NCBI RefSeq assembly: GCF_032854445.1
Contig: NW_027018136.1
Span: 1 to 64,000, forward strand
Direction of reading: 5' to 3'
DNA: 64,000 bases
Source of the DNA: Liolophura sinensis
Lineage: Eukaryota; Mollusca; Polyplacophora; Chitonida; Chitonidae
Positions 48,885 to 62,624 of this stretch are shown in pieces (position 1 is the first letter of the stretch; the number at the start of each line of letters is the position of its first letter). A program made the translations under genes and the position numbers. The notes under the pieces were generated by a model. It was not told where the DNA came from, did no database searches, and saw nothing but the letters and a program-made list of their open reading frames with translations.

Positions 48885-51630
48885 TTGCATTTTTGCCTGG
48901 TCTTTTTGTTAATTGAAATCGGCTACACTGTACTCTGTACAATCGCGACTGGTCATTACTATATTCAACTTTTGACTATAACTTATGTGCCCTTCGGTAG
49001 CCCAGAAGACGTCAAATCTTTGGGCCAAGCCCATTTAACTTACCCAGCAATTGCATTACTTCTAAGTGCAAGACAATCTCAATGTCTTTATCTACGTGTA
49101 GAAAAACTACACCATTTGTACGTGAAAACCACAAGGTACTTGATACAGTCTGCTGTAAAAAGTACAACTGAACACTGACCCACTTCAGTAAGGTGCCAAA
49201 AGATGCAGAATTGGGCCAGGCATCGGCAGCTGTTAAAAATTGCAAATATCCTGGTTTCCATGGAGTAAGAGCCGTTGCTGGGCACGTGATTATGACATCA
49301 ATGATCAATCAATTGTCGCTACAGCCAAAAGTATTGGTCGGAGAGCAACGCGGTTTGCACCATTCGATTTCTCGTCACAAAATACGTCGGATTAGCCTCT
49401 TACCAGCAGCACTGGAACAGTTTTTCCACTTTTGCATTTTTGCCTGGTCTTTAGTGTTAATTGAAATCGGCTACACCGTACTCTGTACAATCGCGACCTG
49501 GTCATTAATATATTCAACTTTTGACTATAAGTTATGGTGCCCTTCGGTAGCCCAGAAGACGTCAAATCTTTGGGCCAAGCCCATTTAACTTACCCAGCAA
49601 TTGCATTACTTCTAAGTGCAAGACAATCTCAATGTCTTTATCTACGTGTAGAAAAAACTACACATTGTACGTGAAAACCACAAGGTACTTGATACAGTCT
49701 GCTGTAAAAAGTACAACTGAACACTGACCCACTTCAGTAAGGTGCCAAAAGATGCGGAAATTGAGCCAGGCATCGGCAGCTGTTGAAAAATTGCAAATAT
49801 CCCTGGTTTCCATGGAGTAAGAGCCGTTGCTGGGCACGTGATTATGACATAAATGATCATTCAATGTCACTACAGGCAAAAAGTATTGGTCGGAGAGCAA
49901 CGCGGTTTTGCACCATCGATTTCTCGTCACAAAATACGTCCGGACTAGCCTCTTACCAGCAGCACTGGAACAGTTTTTCCACTTTTGGCATTTTTGCCTG
50001 GTCTTTTTGTTATGAAACCGGCTACACTGCACTCTGTACAATCGCGACTGGTCATTACTATATTCAACTTTTGACTATAAGTTATGTGCCCTTCGGTAGC
50101 CCAGAAGACCTGAAATCTTTGGGCCAAGCCCATTTAACTCACCAGCAATTGCATTACTTCTTAAGTGCAAGACAATCTCAATGCCTTTATCTACGTGTAG
50201 AATAACCACACCATTTGTACGTGAAAAAAAACAAGGTACTTGATACAGTCTGCTGTAAAAAGTACAACTGAACACTAACCCACTTCAGTAAGGTGCCAAA
50301 GATGCGGAATTGAGCCAGGCATCGGCAGCTGTTGAAAAATTGCAAATTTCCCTGGTTTCCATGGAGTAAGAGCCGTTGCTGGGCACGTGATTATGACATA
50401 AAATGATCATTCAATTGTCGCTACAGCCAAAAGTATTAGTCGGAGAGCAACGCGGATTGCACCATTCGATTTCTCGTCACAAAATACGTCGTGATTAGGC
50501 TCTTACTAGTAGCCACTGGAACAGTTTTTCCACTTTTGCATTTTTGCCTGGTCTTTTGTTAATTGAAATCGGCTACACTGTACTCTGTACAATCGCGACT
50601 GGTCATACTATATTCAACTTTTGACTATAAGTTATGTGCCCTTCGGTAGCCCAGAAGACCTGAATCTTTGGGCCAAGCCCATTTAACTCACCCAGCAATT
50701 GCCTTACTTCTAAGTCCAGACAATCTCAATGTCTTTATCTACGTGTAGAAAAACACACCATTTGTACATAAAAACCACAAGTGGTACTTGATACAGTCTG
50801 CTGTAAAAAGTACAACTAAACACTGACCCACATTTTTAAGGTGCCAAAAGATGCAGAATTGGGCAGGCATCGGCAGCTGTAAAAAATTGCAAATATCCCT
50901 GGTTTCCATGGAGTAAGGAGCCGTTGCTGGGCACGTGATTATGACATAAATGATCATTCAATTGTCGCTACAGCCAAAAGTATTAGTCGGAGAGCAACGC
51001 GGATTGCACCATTCGATTTCTCGTCACAAAATACGTCGGATTAGGCTCTTACTAGTAGCACTGGAACAGTTTTTCCACTTTTGCATTTTTGCCTAGTCTT
51101 TTTGTAATTGAAATCGGCTACACTGTACTCTGTACAAATCGCGGACTGGTCATTACTATATTCAACTTTTGACTATAAGTTATGTGCCCTTCGGTAGCCC
51201 AGAAGACCTGAAATGTTTGGGCCAAGCCCATTTAACTCACCCAGCAATTGCCTTACTTCTAAGTCCAAGACAATCTCAATGTCTTTATCTACGTGTAGAA
51301 AAACCACACCATTTGTACATAAAAACCACAAGGTACTTGATACAGTCTGCTGTAAAAAGTACAACTAAACACTGACCCACTTTTTAAGGTGCCAAAAGAT
51401 GCAGAATTGGGCCAGGCATCGGCAGCTGTTGAAAAATTGCAAATATCCCTGGTTTCCATGGAGTAAGAGCCGTTGCTGGGCACGTGATTATGACATCAAT
51501 GATCAATCAATTGTCGCTACAGCCAAAAGTATTGATCGGAGAGCAACGCGGTTTGCACCATTCGATTTCTCGTCACAAAATACGTCGGATTAGCCTCTTA
51601 ACCAGCAGCACTGGAACAGTTTTTCCACTT
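48885..51630 (+). repeat. Block C unit 2 (5 monomers, indel-rich)
   Basis: Marker monomer, then a monomer with TTTAGTGTTAATTG and CATTAATATATTC, then a GAAACCGG type, then two GAAATCGG types ending in GCCTAGTC. It matches unit 3 monomer for monomer but has dozens of one-base indels, for example GCGACCTGGTC, TTATGGTGCCC, AAACTACACATTGTACG and TCCGGACTAGCC. Unit 3 reads as the clean version. Confidence 0.85.
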
Positions 51631-54377
51631 TTGCATTTTTGCCTGGTCTTTTTGTTAATTGAAACCGGCTACACTGTACTCTGTACAATCGCGACTGGTC
51701 ATTTACTATATTCAACTTTTGACTATAACTTATGTGCCCTTCGGTAGCCCAGAAGACGTCAAATCTTTGGGCCAAGCCCATTTAACTTACCCAGCAATTG
51801 CATTACTTCTAAGTGCAAGACAATCTCAATGTCTTTATCTACGTGTAGAAAAACTACACCATTTGTACGTGAAAACCACAAGGTACTTGATACAGTCTGC
51901 TGTAAAAAGTACAACTGAACACTGACCCACTTCAGTAAGGTGCCAAAAGATGCAGAATTGGGCCAGCATCGGCAGCTGTGTTAAAAAATTGCAAATATCC
52001 CTGGTTTCCATGGAGTAAGAGCCGTTGCTGGGCACGTGATTATGACATCAATGATCAATCAATTGTCGCTACAGCCAAAAGTATTGGTCGGAGAGCAACG
52101 CGGTTTGCACCATTCGATTTCTCGTCACAAAATACGTCGGATTAGCCTCTTACCAGCAGCACTGGAACAGTTTTTCCACTTTTGCATTTTTGCCTGGTCT
52201 TTATGTTAATTGAAATCGGCTACACTGTACTCTGTACAATCGCGACTGGTCATTAATATATTCAACTTTTGACTATAAGTTATGTGCCCTTCGGTAGCCC
52301 AGAAGACGTCAAATCTTTGGGCCAAGCCCATTTAACTTACCCAGCAATTGCATTACTTCTAAGTGCAAGACAATCTCAATGTCTTTATCTACGTGTAGAA
52401 AAACTACACCATTTGTACGTGAAAACCACAAGGTACTTGATACAGTCTGCTGTAAAAAGTACAACTGAACACTGACCCACTTCAGTAAGGTGCCAAAAGA
52501 TGCGGAATTGAGCCAGGCATCGGCAGCTGTTGAAAAATTGCAAATATCCCTGGTTTCCATGGAGTAAGAGCCGTTGCTGGGCACGTGATTATGACATAAA
52601 TGATCATTCAATTGTCACTACAGGCAAAAGTATTGGTCGGAGAGCAACGCGGTTTGCACCATTCGATTTCTCGTCACAAAATACGTCGGACTAGCCTCTT
52701 ACCAGCAGCACTGGAACAGTTTTTCCACTTTTGCATTTTTACCTGGTCTTTTTGTTAATTGAAACCGGCTACACTGCACTCTGTACAATCGCGACTGGTC
52801 ATTACTATATTCAACTTTTGACTATAAGTTATGTGCCCTTCGGTAGCCCAGAAGACCTAATATCTTTGGGCCAAGCCCATTTAACTCACCCAGCAATTGC
52901 ATTACTTCTAAGTGCAAGACAATCTCAATGCCTTTATCTACGTGTAGAATAACCACACCATTTGTACGTGAAAAACACAAGGTACTTGATACAGTCTGCT
53001 GTAAAAAGTACAACTGAACACTAACCCACTTCAGTAAGGTGCCAAAAGATGCGGAATTGAGCCAGGCATCGGCAGCTGTTGAAAAATTGCAAATTTCCCT
53101 GGTTTCCATGGAGTAAGAGCCGTTGCTGGGCACGTGATTATGACATAAATGATCATTCAATTGTCGCTACAGCCAAAAGTATTAGTCGGAGAGCAACGCG
53201 GATTGCACCATTCGATTTCTCGTCACAAAATACGTCGGATTAGGCTCTTACTAGTAGCACTGGAACAGTTTTTCCACTTTTGCATTTTTGCCTGGTCTTT
53301 TTGTTAATTGAAATCGGCTACACTGTACTCTGTACAATCGCGACTGGTCATTACTATATTCAACTTTTGACTATAAGTTATGTGCCCTTCGGTAGCCCAG
53401 AAGACCTGAAATGTTTGGGCCAAGCCCATTTAACTCACCCAGCAATTGCCTTACTTCTAAGTCCAAGACAATCTCAATGTCTTTATCTACGTGTAGAAAA
53501 ACCACACCATTTGTACATAAAAACCACAAGGTACTTGATACAGTCTGCTGTAAAAAGTACAACTAAACACTGACCCACATTTTTAAGGTGCCAAAAGATG
53601 CAGAATTGGGCCAGGCATCGGCAGCTGTTAAAAAATTGCAAATATCCCTGGTTTCCATGGAGTAAGAGCCGTTGCTGGGCACGTGATTATGACATAAATG
53701 ATCATTCAATTGTCGCTACAGCCAAAAGTATTAGTCGGAGAGCAACGCGGATTGCACCATTCGATTTCTCGTCACAAAATACGTCGGATTAGGCTCTTAC
53801 TAGTAGCACTGGAACAGTTTTTCCACTTTTGCATTTTTGCCTAGTCTTTTTGTTAATTGAAATCGGCTACACTGTACTCTGTACAATCGCGACTGGTCAT
53901 TACTATATTCAACTTTTGACTATAAGTTATGTGCCCTTCGGTAGCCCAGAAGACCTGAAATGTTTGGGCCAAGCCCATTTAACTCACCCAGCAATTGCCT
54001 TACTTCTAAGTCCAAGACAATCTCAATGTCTTTATCTACGTGTAGAAAAACCACACCATTTGTACATAAAAACCACAAGGTACTTGATACAGTCTGCTGT
54101 AAAAAGTACAACTAAACACTGACCCACTTTTTTAAGGTGCCAAAAGATGCAGAATTGGGCCAGGCATCGGCAGCTGTTGAAAAATTGCAAATATCCCTGG
54201 TTTCCATGGAGTAAGAGCCGTTGCTGGGCACGTGATTATGACATCAATGATCAATCAATTGTCGCTACAGCCAAAAGTATTGATCGGAGAGCAACGCGGT
54301 TTGCACCATTCGATTTCTCGTCACAAAATACGTCGGATTAGCCTCTTACCAGCAGCACTGGAACAGTTTCTCCACTT
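51631..54377 (+). repeat. Block C unit 3 (5 monomers)
   Basis: Clean counterpart of unit 2: marker monomer, TTTATGTTAATTG / CATTAATATATTC monomer, GAAACCGG monomer with GACCTAATATC and GAATAACCAC, then two GAAATGTTTGGG monomers at 53280 and 53829. Length is 2747. Confidence 0.88.
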
Positions 54378-56575
54378 TTGCATTTTTGCCTGGTCTTTTT
54401 GTTAATTGAAATCGGCTACACTGTACTCTGTACAATCGCGACTGGTCATTACTATATTCAACTTTTGACTATAACTTATGTGCCCTTCGGTAGCCCAGAA
54501 GACGTCAAATCTTTGGGCCAAGCCCATTTAACTTACCCAGCAATTGCATTACTTCTAAGTGCAAGACAATCTCAATGTCTTTATCTACGTGTAGAAAAAC
54601 TACACCATTTGTACGTGAAAACCACAAGGTACTTGATACAGTCTGCTGTAAAAAGTACAACTGAACACTGACCCACTTCAGTAAGGTGCCAAAAGATGCA
54701 GAATTGGGCCAGGCATCGGCAGCTGTTAAAAAATTGCAAATATCCCTGGTTTCCATGGAGTAAGAGCCGTTGCTGGGCACGTGATTATGACATCAATGAT
54801 CAATCAATTGTCGCTACAGCCAAAAGTATTGGTCGGAGAGCAACGCGGTTTGCACCATTCGATTTCTCGTCACAAAATACGTCGGATTAGCCTCTTACCA
54901 GCAGCACTGGAACAGTTTTTCCACTTTTGCATTTTTGCCTGGTCTTTATGTTAATTGAAATCGGCTACACTGTACTCTGTACAATCGCGACTGGTCATTA
55001 ATATATTCAACTTTTGACTATAAGTTATGTGCCCTTCGGTAGCCCAGAAGACGTCAAATCTTTGGGCCAAGCCCATTTAACTTACCCAGCAATTGCATTA
55101 CTTCTAAGTGCAAGACAATCTCAATGTCTTTATCTACGTGTAGAAAAACTACACCATTTGTACGTGAAAAACACAAGGTACTTGATACAGTCTGCTGTAA
55201 AAAGTACAACTGAACACTGACCCACTTCAGTAAGGTGCCAAAAGATGCGGAATTGAGCCAGGCATCGGCAGCTGTTGAAAAATTGCAAATATCCCTGGTT
55301 TCCATGGAGTAAGAGCCGTTGCTGGGCACGTGATTATGACATAAATGATCATTCAATTGTCACTACAGGCAAAAAGTATTGGTCGGAGAGCAACGCGGTT
55401 TGCACCATTCGATTTCTCGTCACAAAATACGTCGGACTAGCCTCTTACCAGCAGCACTGGAACAGTTTTTCCACTTTTGCATTTTTGCCTGGTCTTTTTG
55501 TTAATTGAAACCGGCTACACTGCACTCTGTACAATCGCGACTGGTCATTACTATATTCAACTTTTGACTATAAGTTATGTGCCCTTCGGTAGCCCAGAAG
55601 ACGTCAAATCTTTGGGCCAAGCCCATTTAACTTACCCACCAATTGCATTACTTCTAAGTGCAAGACAATCTCAATGTCTTTATCTACGTGTAGAAAAACT
55701 ACACCATTTGTACGTGAAAACCACAAGGTACTTGATACAGTCTGCTGTAAAAAGTACAACTGACCACAGACCCACATGAATAAGGTGCCAAAAGATTTGG
55801 AATTGAGCCAGGCATCGGCAGCTGTTGAAAAATTGCAAATTTCCCTGGTTTCCATGGAGTAAGAGCCGTTGCTGGGCACGTGATTATGACATAAATGATC
55901 ATTCAATTTTCGCTAGAGCCAAAAGTGTTAGTCGGAGAGCAACGCGGATTGCACCATTCGATTTCTCGTCACAAAATACGTCGGATTAGGCTCTTACTAG
56001 TAGCACTGGAACAGTTTTTCCACTTTTGCATTTTTGCCTAGTCTTTTTGTTAATTGAAATCGGCTACACTGTACTCTGTACAATCGCGACTGGTCATTAC
56101 TATATTCAACTTTTGACTATAAGTTATGTGCCCTTCGGTAGCCCAGAAGACCTGAAATGTTTGGGTTAAGCCCATTTAACTCACCCAGCAATTGCCTTAC
56201 TTCTAAGTGCAAGACAATCTCAATGTCTTTATCTACGTGTAGAAAAACCACACCATTTGTACATAAAAACCACAAGGTACTTGATACAGTCCTGCTGTAA
56301 AAAGTACAACTAAACACTGACCCACTTTTTTAAGGTGCCAAAAGATGCAGAATTGGGCCAGGCATCGGCAGCTGTTGAAAAATTGCAAATATCCCTGGTT
56401 TCCATGGAGTAAGAGCCGTTGCTGGGCACGTGATTATGACATCAATGATCAATCAATTGTCGCTACAGTCAAAAGTATTGATCGGAGAGCAACGCGGTTT
56501 GCACCATTCGATTTCTCGTCACAAAATACGTCGGATTAGCCTCTTACCAGCAGCACTGGAACAGTTTCTCCACTT
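54378..56575 (+). repeat. Block C unit 4 (4 monomers)
   Basis: Marker monomer at 54378, TTTATGTTAATTG monomer at 54927, GAAACCGG monomer at 55477 ending in the rare ACAGACCCACATGAATAA variant, then a GCCTAGTC monomer at 56027. One monomer fewer than units 2 and 3. Confidence 0.85.
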
Positions 56576-58777
56576 TTGCATTTTTGCCTGGTCTTTTTGT
56601 TAATTGAAATCGGCTACACTGTACTCTGTACAATCGCGACTGGTCATTACTATATTCAACTTTTGACTATAACTTATGTGCCCTTCGGTAGCACAGTAGA
56701 CGTCAAATCTTTGGGCCAAGCCCATTTAACTTACCCAGCAATTGCATTACTTCTAAGTGCAAGACAATCTCAATGTCTTTATCTACGTGTAGAAAAACTA
56801 CACCATTTGTACGTGAAAACCACAAGGTACTTGATACAGTCCTGCTGTAAAAAGTACAACTGAACACTGACCCACTTCAGTAAGGTGCCAAAAGATGCAG
56901 AATTGGGCCAGGCATCGGCAGCTGTTAAAAAATTGCAAATATCCCTGGTTTCCATGGAGTAAGAGCCGTTGCTGGGCACGTGATTATGACATCAATGATC
57001 AATCAATTGCGCTACAGCCAAAAGTATTGGTCGGAGAGCAACGCGGTTTGCACCATTCGATTTCTCGTCACAAAATTACGTCGGACTAGCCTCTTACCAG
57101 CAGCACCTGGAACAGTTTTTCCACTTTTGCATTTTTGCCTGGTCTTTTTGTTAATTGAAACCGGCTACACTGCACTCTGTACAATCGCGACTGGTCATTA
57201 CTATATTCAACTTTTGACTATAAGTTATGTGCCCTTCGGTAGCCCAGAAGACGTCAAATCTTTGGGCCAAGCCCATTTAACTTACCCAGCAATTGCATTA
57301 CTTCTAAGTGCAAGACAATCTCAATGTCTTTATCTACGTGTAGAAAAACTACACCATGTGTACGTGAAAACCACAAGGTACTTGATACAGTCTGCTGTAA
57401 AAAGTACAACTGACCACAGACCCACATGAATAAGGTGCCAAAAGATGCGGAATTGAGCCAGGCATCGGCAGCTGTTGAAAAATTGCAAATTTCCCTGGTT
57501 TCCATGGAGTAAGAGCCGTTGCTGGGCACGTGATTATGACATAAATGATCATTCAATTGTCGCTAGAGCCAAAAGTATTAGTCGGAGAGCAACGCGGATT
57601 GCACCATTCGATTTCTCGTCAGAAAATACGTCGGATTAGGCTCTTACTAGTAGCACTGGAACAGTTTTTCCACTTTTGCATTTTTGTCTAGTGTTTTTGT
57701 TAATTGAAATCGGCTACACTGTACTCTGTACAATCGCGACTGGTCATTACTATATTCAACTTTTGACTATAAGTTATGTGCCCTTCGGTAGCCCAGAAGA
57801 CCTGAAATCTTTGGGCCAAGGCCCATTTAACTCACCCAGCAATTGCCTTACTTCTAAGTGCAAGACAATCTCAATGTCTTTATCTACGTGTAGAATAACC
57901 ACACCATTTGTACGTGAAAAACACAAGGTACTTGATACAGTCTGCTGTAAAAAGTACAACTGAACACTAACCCACTTCAGTAAGGTGCCAAAAGATGCGG
58001 AATTGAGCCAGGCATCGGCAGCTGTTGAAAAATTGCAAATTTCCCTGGTTTCCATGGAGTAAAAGCCGTTGCTGGGCACGTGATTATGACATAAATGATC
58101 ATTCAATTGTCGCTACAGCCAAAGTATCAGTCGGAGAGCAACGCGGATTGCACCATTCGATTTCTCGTCACAAAATACGTCGGATTAGGCTCTTACTAGT
58201 AGCACTGGAACAGTTTTTCCACCTTTTGCATTTTTGCCTGGTCTTTTTGTTAATTGAAATCGGCTACACTGTACTCTGTACAATCGCGACTGGTCATTAC
58301 TATATTCAACTTTTGACTATAAGTTATGTGCCCCTTCGGTAGCCCAGAAGACCTGAAATCTTTGGGCCAAGCCCATTTAACTCACCCAGCAATTGCCTTA
58401 CTTCTAAGTGCAAGACAATCTCAATGTCTTTATCTACGTGTAGAAAAACCACACCATTTGTACATAAAAACCACAAGGTACTTGATACAGTCTGCTGTAA
58501 AAAGTACAACTAAACACTGACCCACTTTTTTAAGGTGCCAAAAGATGCAGAATTGGGCCAGGCATCGGCAAGCTGTTGAAAAATTGCAAATATCCCTGGT
58601 TTCCATGGAGTAAGAGCCGTTGCTGGGCACGTGATTATGACATCAATGATCAATCAATTGTCGCTACAGTCAAAAGTATTGATCGGAGAGCAACGCGGTT
58701 TGCACCATTCGATTTCTCGTCACAAAATACGTCGGATTAGCCCTCTTACCAGCAGCACTGGAACAGTTTCTCCACTT
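56576..58777 (+). repeat. Block C unit 5 (4 monomers)
   Basis: Marker monomer, GAAACCGG monomer with the rare ACAGACCCACATGAATAA end, a TCTAGTG/GCCTAGTC-type monomer with GAATAACC, and a GCCTGG monomer. It is paired with unit 6, sharing GTCGCTAGAGCC, CGTCAGAAAATACG and GAGTAAAAGCC. Several one-base indels are present. Confidence 0.85.
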
Positions 58778-60977
58778 TTGCATTTTTGCCTGGTCTTTTT
58801 GTTAATTGAAATCGGGCTACACTGTACTCTGTACAATCGCGACTGGTCATTACTATATTCAACTTTTGACTATAACTTATGTGCCCTTCGGTAGCCCAGA
58901 AGACGTCAAATCTTTGGGCCAAGCCCATTTAACTTACCCAGCAATTGCATTACTTCTAAGTGCAAGACAATCTCAATGTCTTTATCTACGTGTAGAAAAA
59001 CTACACCATTTGTACGTGAAAACCACAAGGTACTTGATACAGTCTGCTGTAAAAAGTACAACTGAACACTGACCCACTTCAGTAAGGTGCCAAAAGATGC
59101 AGAATTGGGCCAGGCATCGGCAGCTGTTAAAAATTGCAAATATCCCTGGTTTCCATGGAGTAAGAGCCGTTGCTGGGCACGTGATTATGACATCAATGAT
59201 CAATCAATTGTCGCTACAGCCAAAAGTATTGGTCGGAGAGCAACGCGGTTTGCACCATTCGATTTCTCGTCACAAAATACGTCGGACTAGCCTCTTACCA
59301 GCAGCACTGGAACAGTTTTTCCACTTTTGCATTTTTGCCTGGTCTTTTTGTAATTGAAACCGGCTACACTGCACTCTGTACAATCGCGACTGGTCATTAC
59401 TATATTCAACTTTTGACTATAAGTTATGTGCCCTTCGGTAGCCCAGAAGACGTCAAATCTTTTGGGCCAAGCCCATTTAACTTACACAGCAATTGCATTA
59501 CTTCTAAGTGCAAGACAATCTCAATGTCTTTATCTACGTGTAGAAAAACTACACCATTTGTACGTGAAAACCACAAGGTACTTGATACAGTCTGCTGTAA
59601 AAAGTACAACTGACCACAGACCCACATGAATAAGGTGCCAAAAGATGCGGAATTGAGCCAGGCATCGGCAGCTGTTGAAAAATTGCAAATTTCCCTGGTT
59701 TCCATGGAGTAAGAGCCGTTTGCTGGGCACGTGATTATGACATAAATGATCATTCAATTGTCGCTAGAGCCAAAAGTATTAGTCGGAGAGCAACGCGGAT
59801 TGCACCATTCGATTTCTCGTCAGAAAATACGTCGGATTAGGCCTCTTACTAGTAGCACTGGAAACAGTTTTTCCACTTTTGCATTTTTGCCTAGTCTTTT
59901 TGTTAATTGAAATCGGCTACACTGTACTCTGTACAATCGCGACTGGTCATTACTATATTCAACTTTTGACTATAAGTTATGTGCCCTTCGGTAGCCCAGA
60001 AGACCTGAAATCTCTTGGGCCAAGCCCATTTAACTCACCCAGCAATTGCCTTACTTCTAAGTGCAAGACAATCTCAATGTCTTTATCTACGTGTAGAATA
60101 ACCACACCATTTGTACGTGAAAAACACAAGGTACTTGATACAGTCTGCTGTAAAAAGTACAACTGAACACTAACCCACTTCAGTAAGGTGCCAAAAGATG
60201 CGGAATTGAGCCAGGCATCGGCAGCTGTTGAAAAATTGCAAATTTCCCTGGTTTCCATGGAGTAAAAGCCGTTGCTGGGCACGTGATTATGACATAAATG
60301 ATCATTCAATTGTCGCTACAGCCAAAAGTATCAGTCGGAGAGCAACGCGGATTGCACCATTCGATTTCTCGTCACAAAATACGTCGGATTAGGCTCTTAC
60401 TAGTAGCACTGGAACAGTTTTTCCACTTTTGCATTTTTGCCTGGTCTTTTTGTTAATTGAAATCGGCTACACTGTACTCTGTACAATCGCGACTGGTCAT
60501 TACTATATTCAACTTTTGACTATAAGTTATGTGCCCTTCGGTAGCCCAGAAGACCTGAAATCTTTGGGCCAAGCCCATTTAACTCACCCAGCAATTGCCT
60601 TACTTCTAAGTCCAAGACAATCTCAATGTCTTTATCTACGTGTAGAAAAACCACACCATTTGTACATAAAAACCACAAGGTACTTGATACAGTCTGCTGT
60701 AAAAAGTACAACTAAACACTGACCCACATTTTTAAGGTGCCAAAAGATGCAGAATTGGGCCAGGCATCGGCAGCTGTTAAAAAATTGCAAATATCCCTGG
60801 TTTCCATGGAGTAAGAGCCGTTGCTGGGCACGTGATTATGACATCAATGATCAATCAATTGTCGCTACAGCCAAAAGTATTGGTCGGAGAGCAACGCGGT
60901 TTGCACCATTCGATTTCTCGTCACAAAATACGTCGGATTAGCCTCTTACTAGTAGCACTGGAACAGTTTTTCCACTT
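58778..60977 (+). repeat. Block C unit 6 (4 monomers)
   Basis: Near copy of unit 5 in the same order, 2200 bases against 2202, with starts at 58778, about 59327, 59879 and 60429. Independent one-base indels distinguish the two, such as ATCGGGCTAC (58815) and CTTTTGGGCC (59460). Confidence 0.85.
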
Positions 60978-62624
60978 TTGCATTTTTGCCTGGTCTTTTT
61001 GTTAATTGAAATTGGCTACACTGTACTCTGTACAATCGCGACTGGTCATTACTATATTCAACTTTTGACTATAACTTATGTGCCCTTCGGTAGCCCAGAA
61101 GACGTCAAATCTTTGGGCCAAGCCCATTTAACTTACCCAGCAATTGCATTACTTCTAAGTGCAAGACAATCTCAATGTCTTTATCTACGTGTAGAAAAAC
61201 TACACCATTTGTACGTGAAAACCACAAGGTACTTGATACAGTCTGCTGTAAAAAGTACAACTGAACACTGACCTACTTTAGTAAGGTGCCAAAAGATGCG
61301 GAATTGAGCCAGGCATCGGCAGCTGTTGAAAAATTGCAAATATCCCTGGTTTCCATGGAGTAAGAGCCGTTGCTGGGCACGTGATTATGACATCAATGAT
61401 CATTCAATTGTCACTACAGGCAAAAGTATTGGTCGGAGAGCAACGCGGTTTGCACCATTCGATTTGTCGTCACAAAATACGTCGGATTAGCCTCTTACCA
61501 GCAGCACTGGAACAGTTTTTCCACTTTTGCATTTTTGCCTGGTCTTTTTGTTAATTGAAACCGGCTACACTGCACTCTGTACAATCGCGACTGGTCATTA
61601 CTATATTCAACTTTTGACTATAAGTTATGTGCCCTTCGGTAGCCCAGAAGACCTGAAATCTTTGGGCCAAGCCCATTTAACTCACCCAGCAATTGCCTTA
61701 CTTCTAAGTGCAAGACAATCTCAATGTCTTTATCTACGTGTAGAAAAACCACACCATTTGTACGTGAAAAACACAAGGTACTTGATACAGTCTGCTGTAA
61801 AAAGTACAACTGAACACTAACCCACTTCAGTAAGGTGCCAAAAGATGCGGAATTGAGCCAGGCATCGGCAGCTGTTGAAAAATTGCAAATTTCCCTGGTT
61901 TCCATGGAGTAAGAGCCGTTGCTGGGCACGTGATTATGACATAAATGATCATTCAATTGTCGCTACAGCCAAGAGTATTGGTCGGAGAGCAACGCGGATT
62001 GCACCATTCGATTTCTCGTCACAAAATACGTCGGATTAGGCTCTTACTAGTAGCACTGGAACAGTTTTTCCACTTTTGCATTTTTGCCTGGTCTTTTTGT
62101 TAATTGAAATCGGCTACACTGTACTCTGTACAATCGCGACTGGTCATTACTATATTCAACTTTTGACTATAAGTTATGTGCCCTTCGGTAGCCCAGAAGA
62201 CCTGAAATCTTTGGGCCAAGCCCATTTAACTCACCCAGCAATTGCCTTACTTCTAAGTCCAAGACAATCTCAATGTCTTTATCTACGTGTAGAAAAACCA
62301 CACCATTTGTACATAAAAACCACAAGGTACTTGATACAGTCTGCTGTAAAAAGTACAACTAAACACTGACCCACATTTTTAAGGTGCCAAAAGATGCAGA
62401 ATTGGGCCAGGCATCGGCAGCTGTTGAAAAATTGCAAATTTCCCTGGTTTCCATGGAGTAAGAGCCGTTGCTGGGCACGTGATTATGACATCAATGATCA
62501 ATCAATTGTCGCTACAGCCAAAAGTATTGGTCGGAGAGCAACGCGGTTTGCACCATTCGATTTCTCGTCACAAAATACGTCGGATTAGCCTCTTACCAGC
62601 AGCACTGGAACAGTTTTTCCACTT
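60978..62624 (+). repeat. Block C unit 7 (3 monomers)
   Basis: Last marker monomer (ATAACTTATG at 61071, with AAATTGGC instead of AAATCGGC), then 61527 (GAAACCGG) and 62076 (GAAATCGG). All three are exactly 549 bases and free of indels. Confidence 0.85.
61527..62075 (+). repeat. Representative full-length 549-bp satellite monomer
   Basis: One undamaged period, phased from TTGCATTTTT to the base before the next TTGCATTTTT. In this phase T-runs of five or more lie at monomer positions 6-10, 19-23 and 539-543. A-runs of five or more lie at 218-222, 241-245, 273-277 and 352-356. The monomer carries one CACGTG hexamer, one inverted repeat around TCTACGTGTAGA and an AATGATCATT palindrome. I see no clear shorter internal tandem repeat, so 549 looks like the true unit. 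549 equals three times 183, near a three-nucleosome length, which is only suggestive. Confidence 0.9.

Noticed and set aside
48654-49178. 174-codon frame across monomers
   Set aside because: Created by a one-base deletion (CACAAATACG near 48830) in an indel-noisy stretch; it joins two satellite frames and is not a gene.
61527-61820. Recurring 97-codon frame on the + strand (one per monomer in many copies) as a gene family
   Set aside because: It starts at TTG, not ATG. It is cut by a stop in many monomers (GGGCCAAG to GGGCTAAG) and simply repeats with the monomer. No domain, signal or conserved codon pattern is visible.
61618-61956. Recurring 100-112-codon frame on the - strand
   Set aside because: It overlaps the + strand frame on the other strand, also starts at TTG, and varies in length with monomer type. 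Frames persist because 549 is divisible by 3 and the DNA is homogenised.
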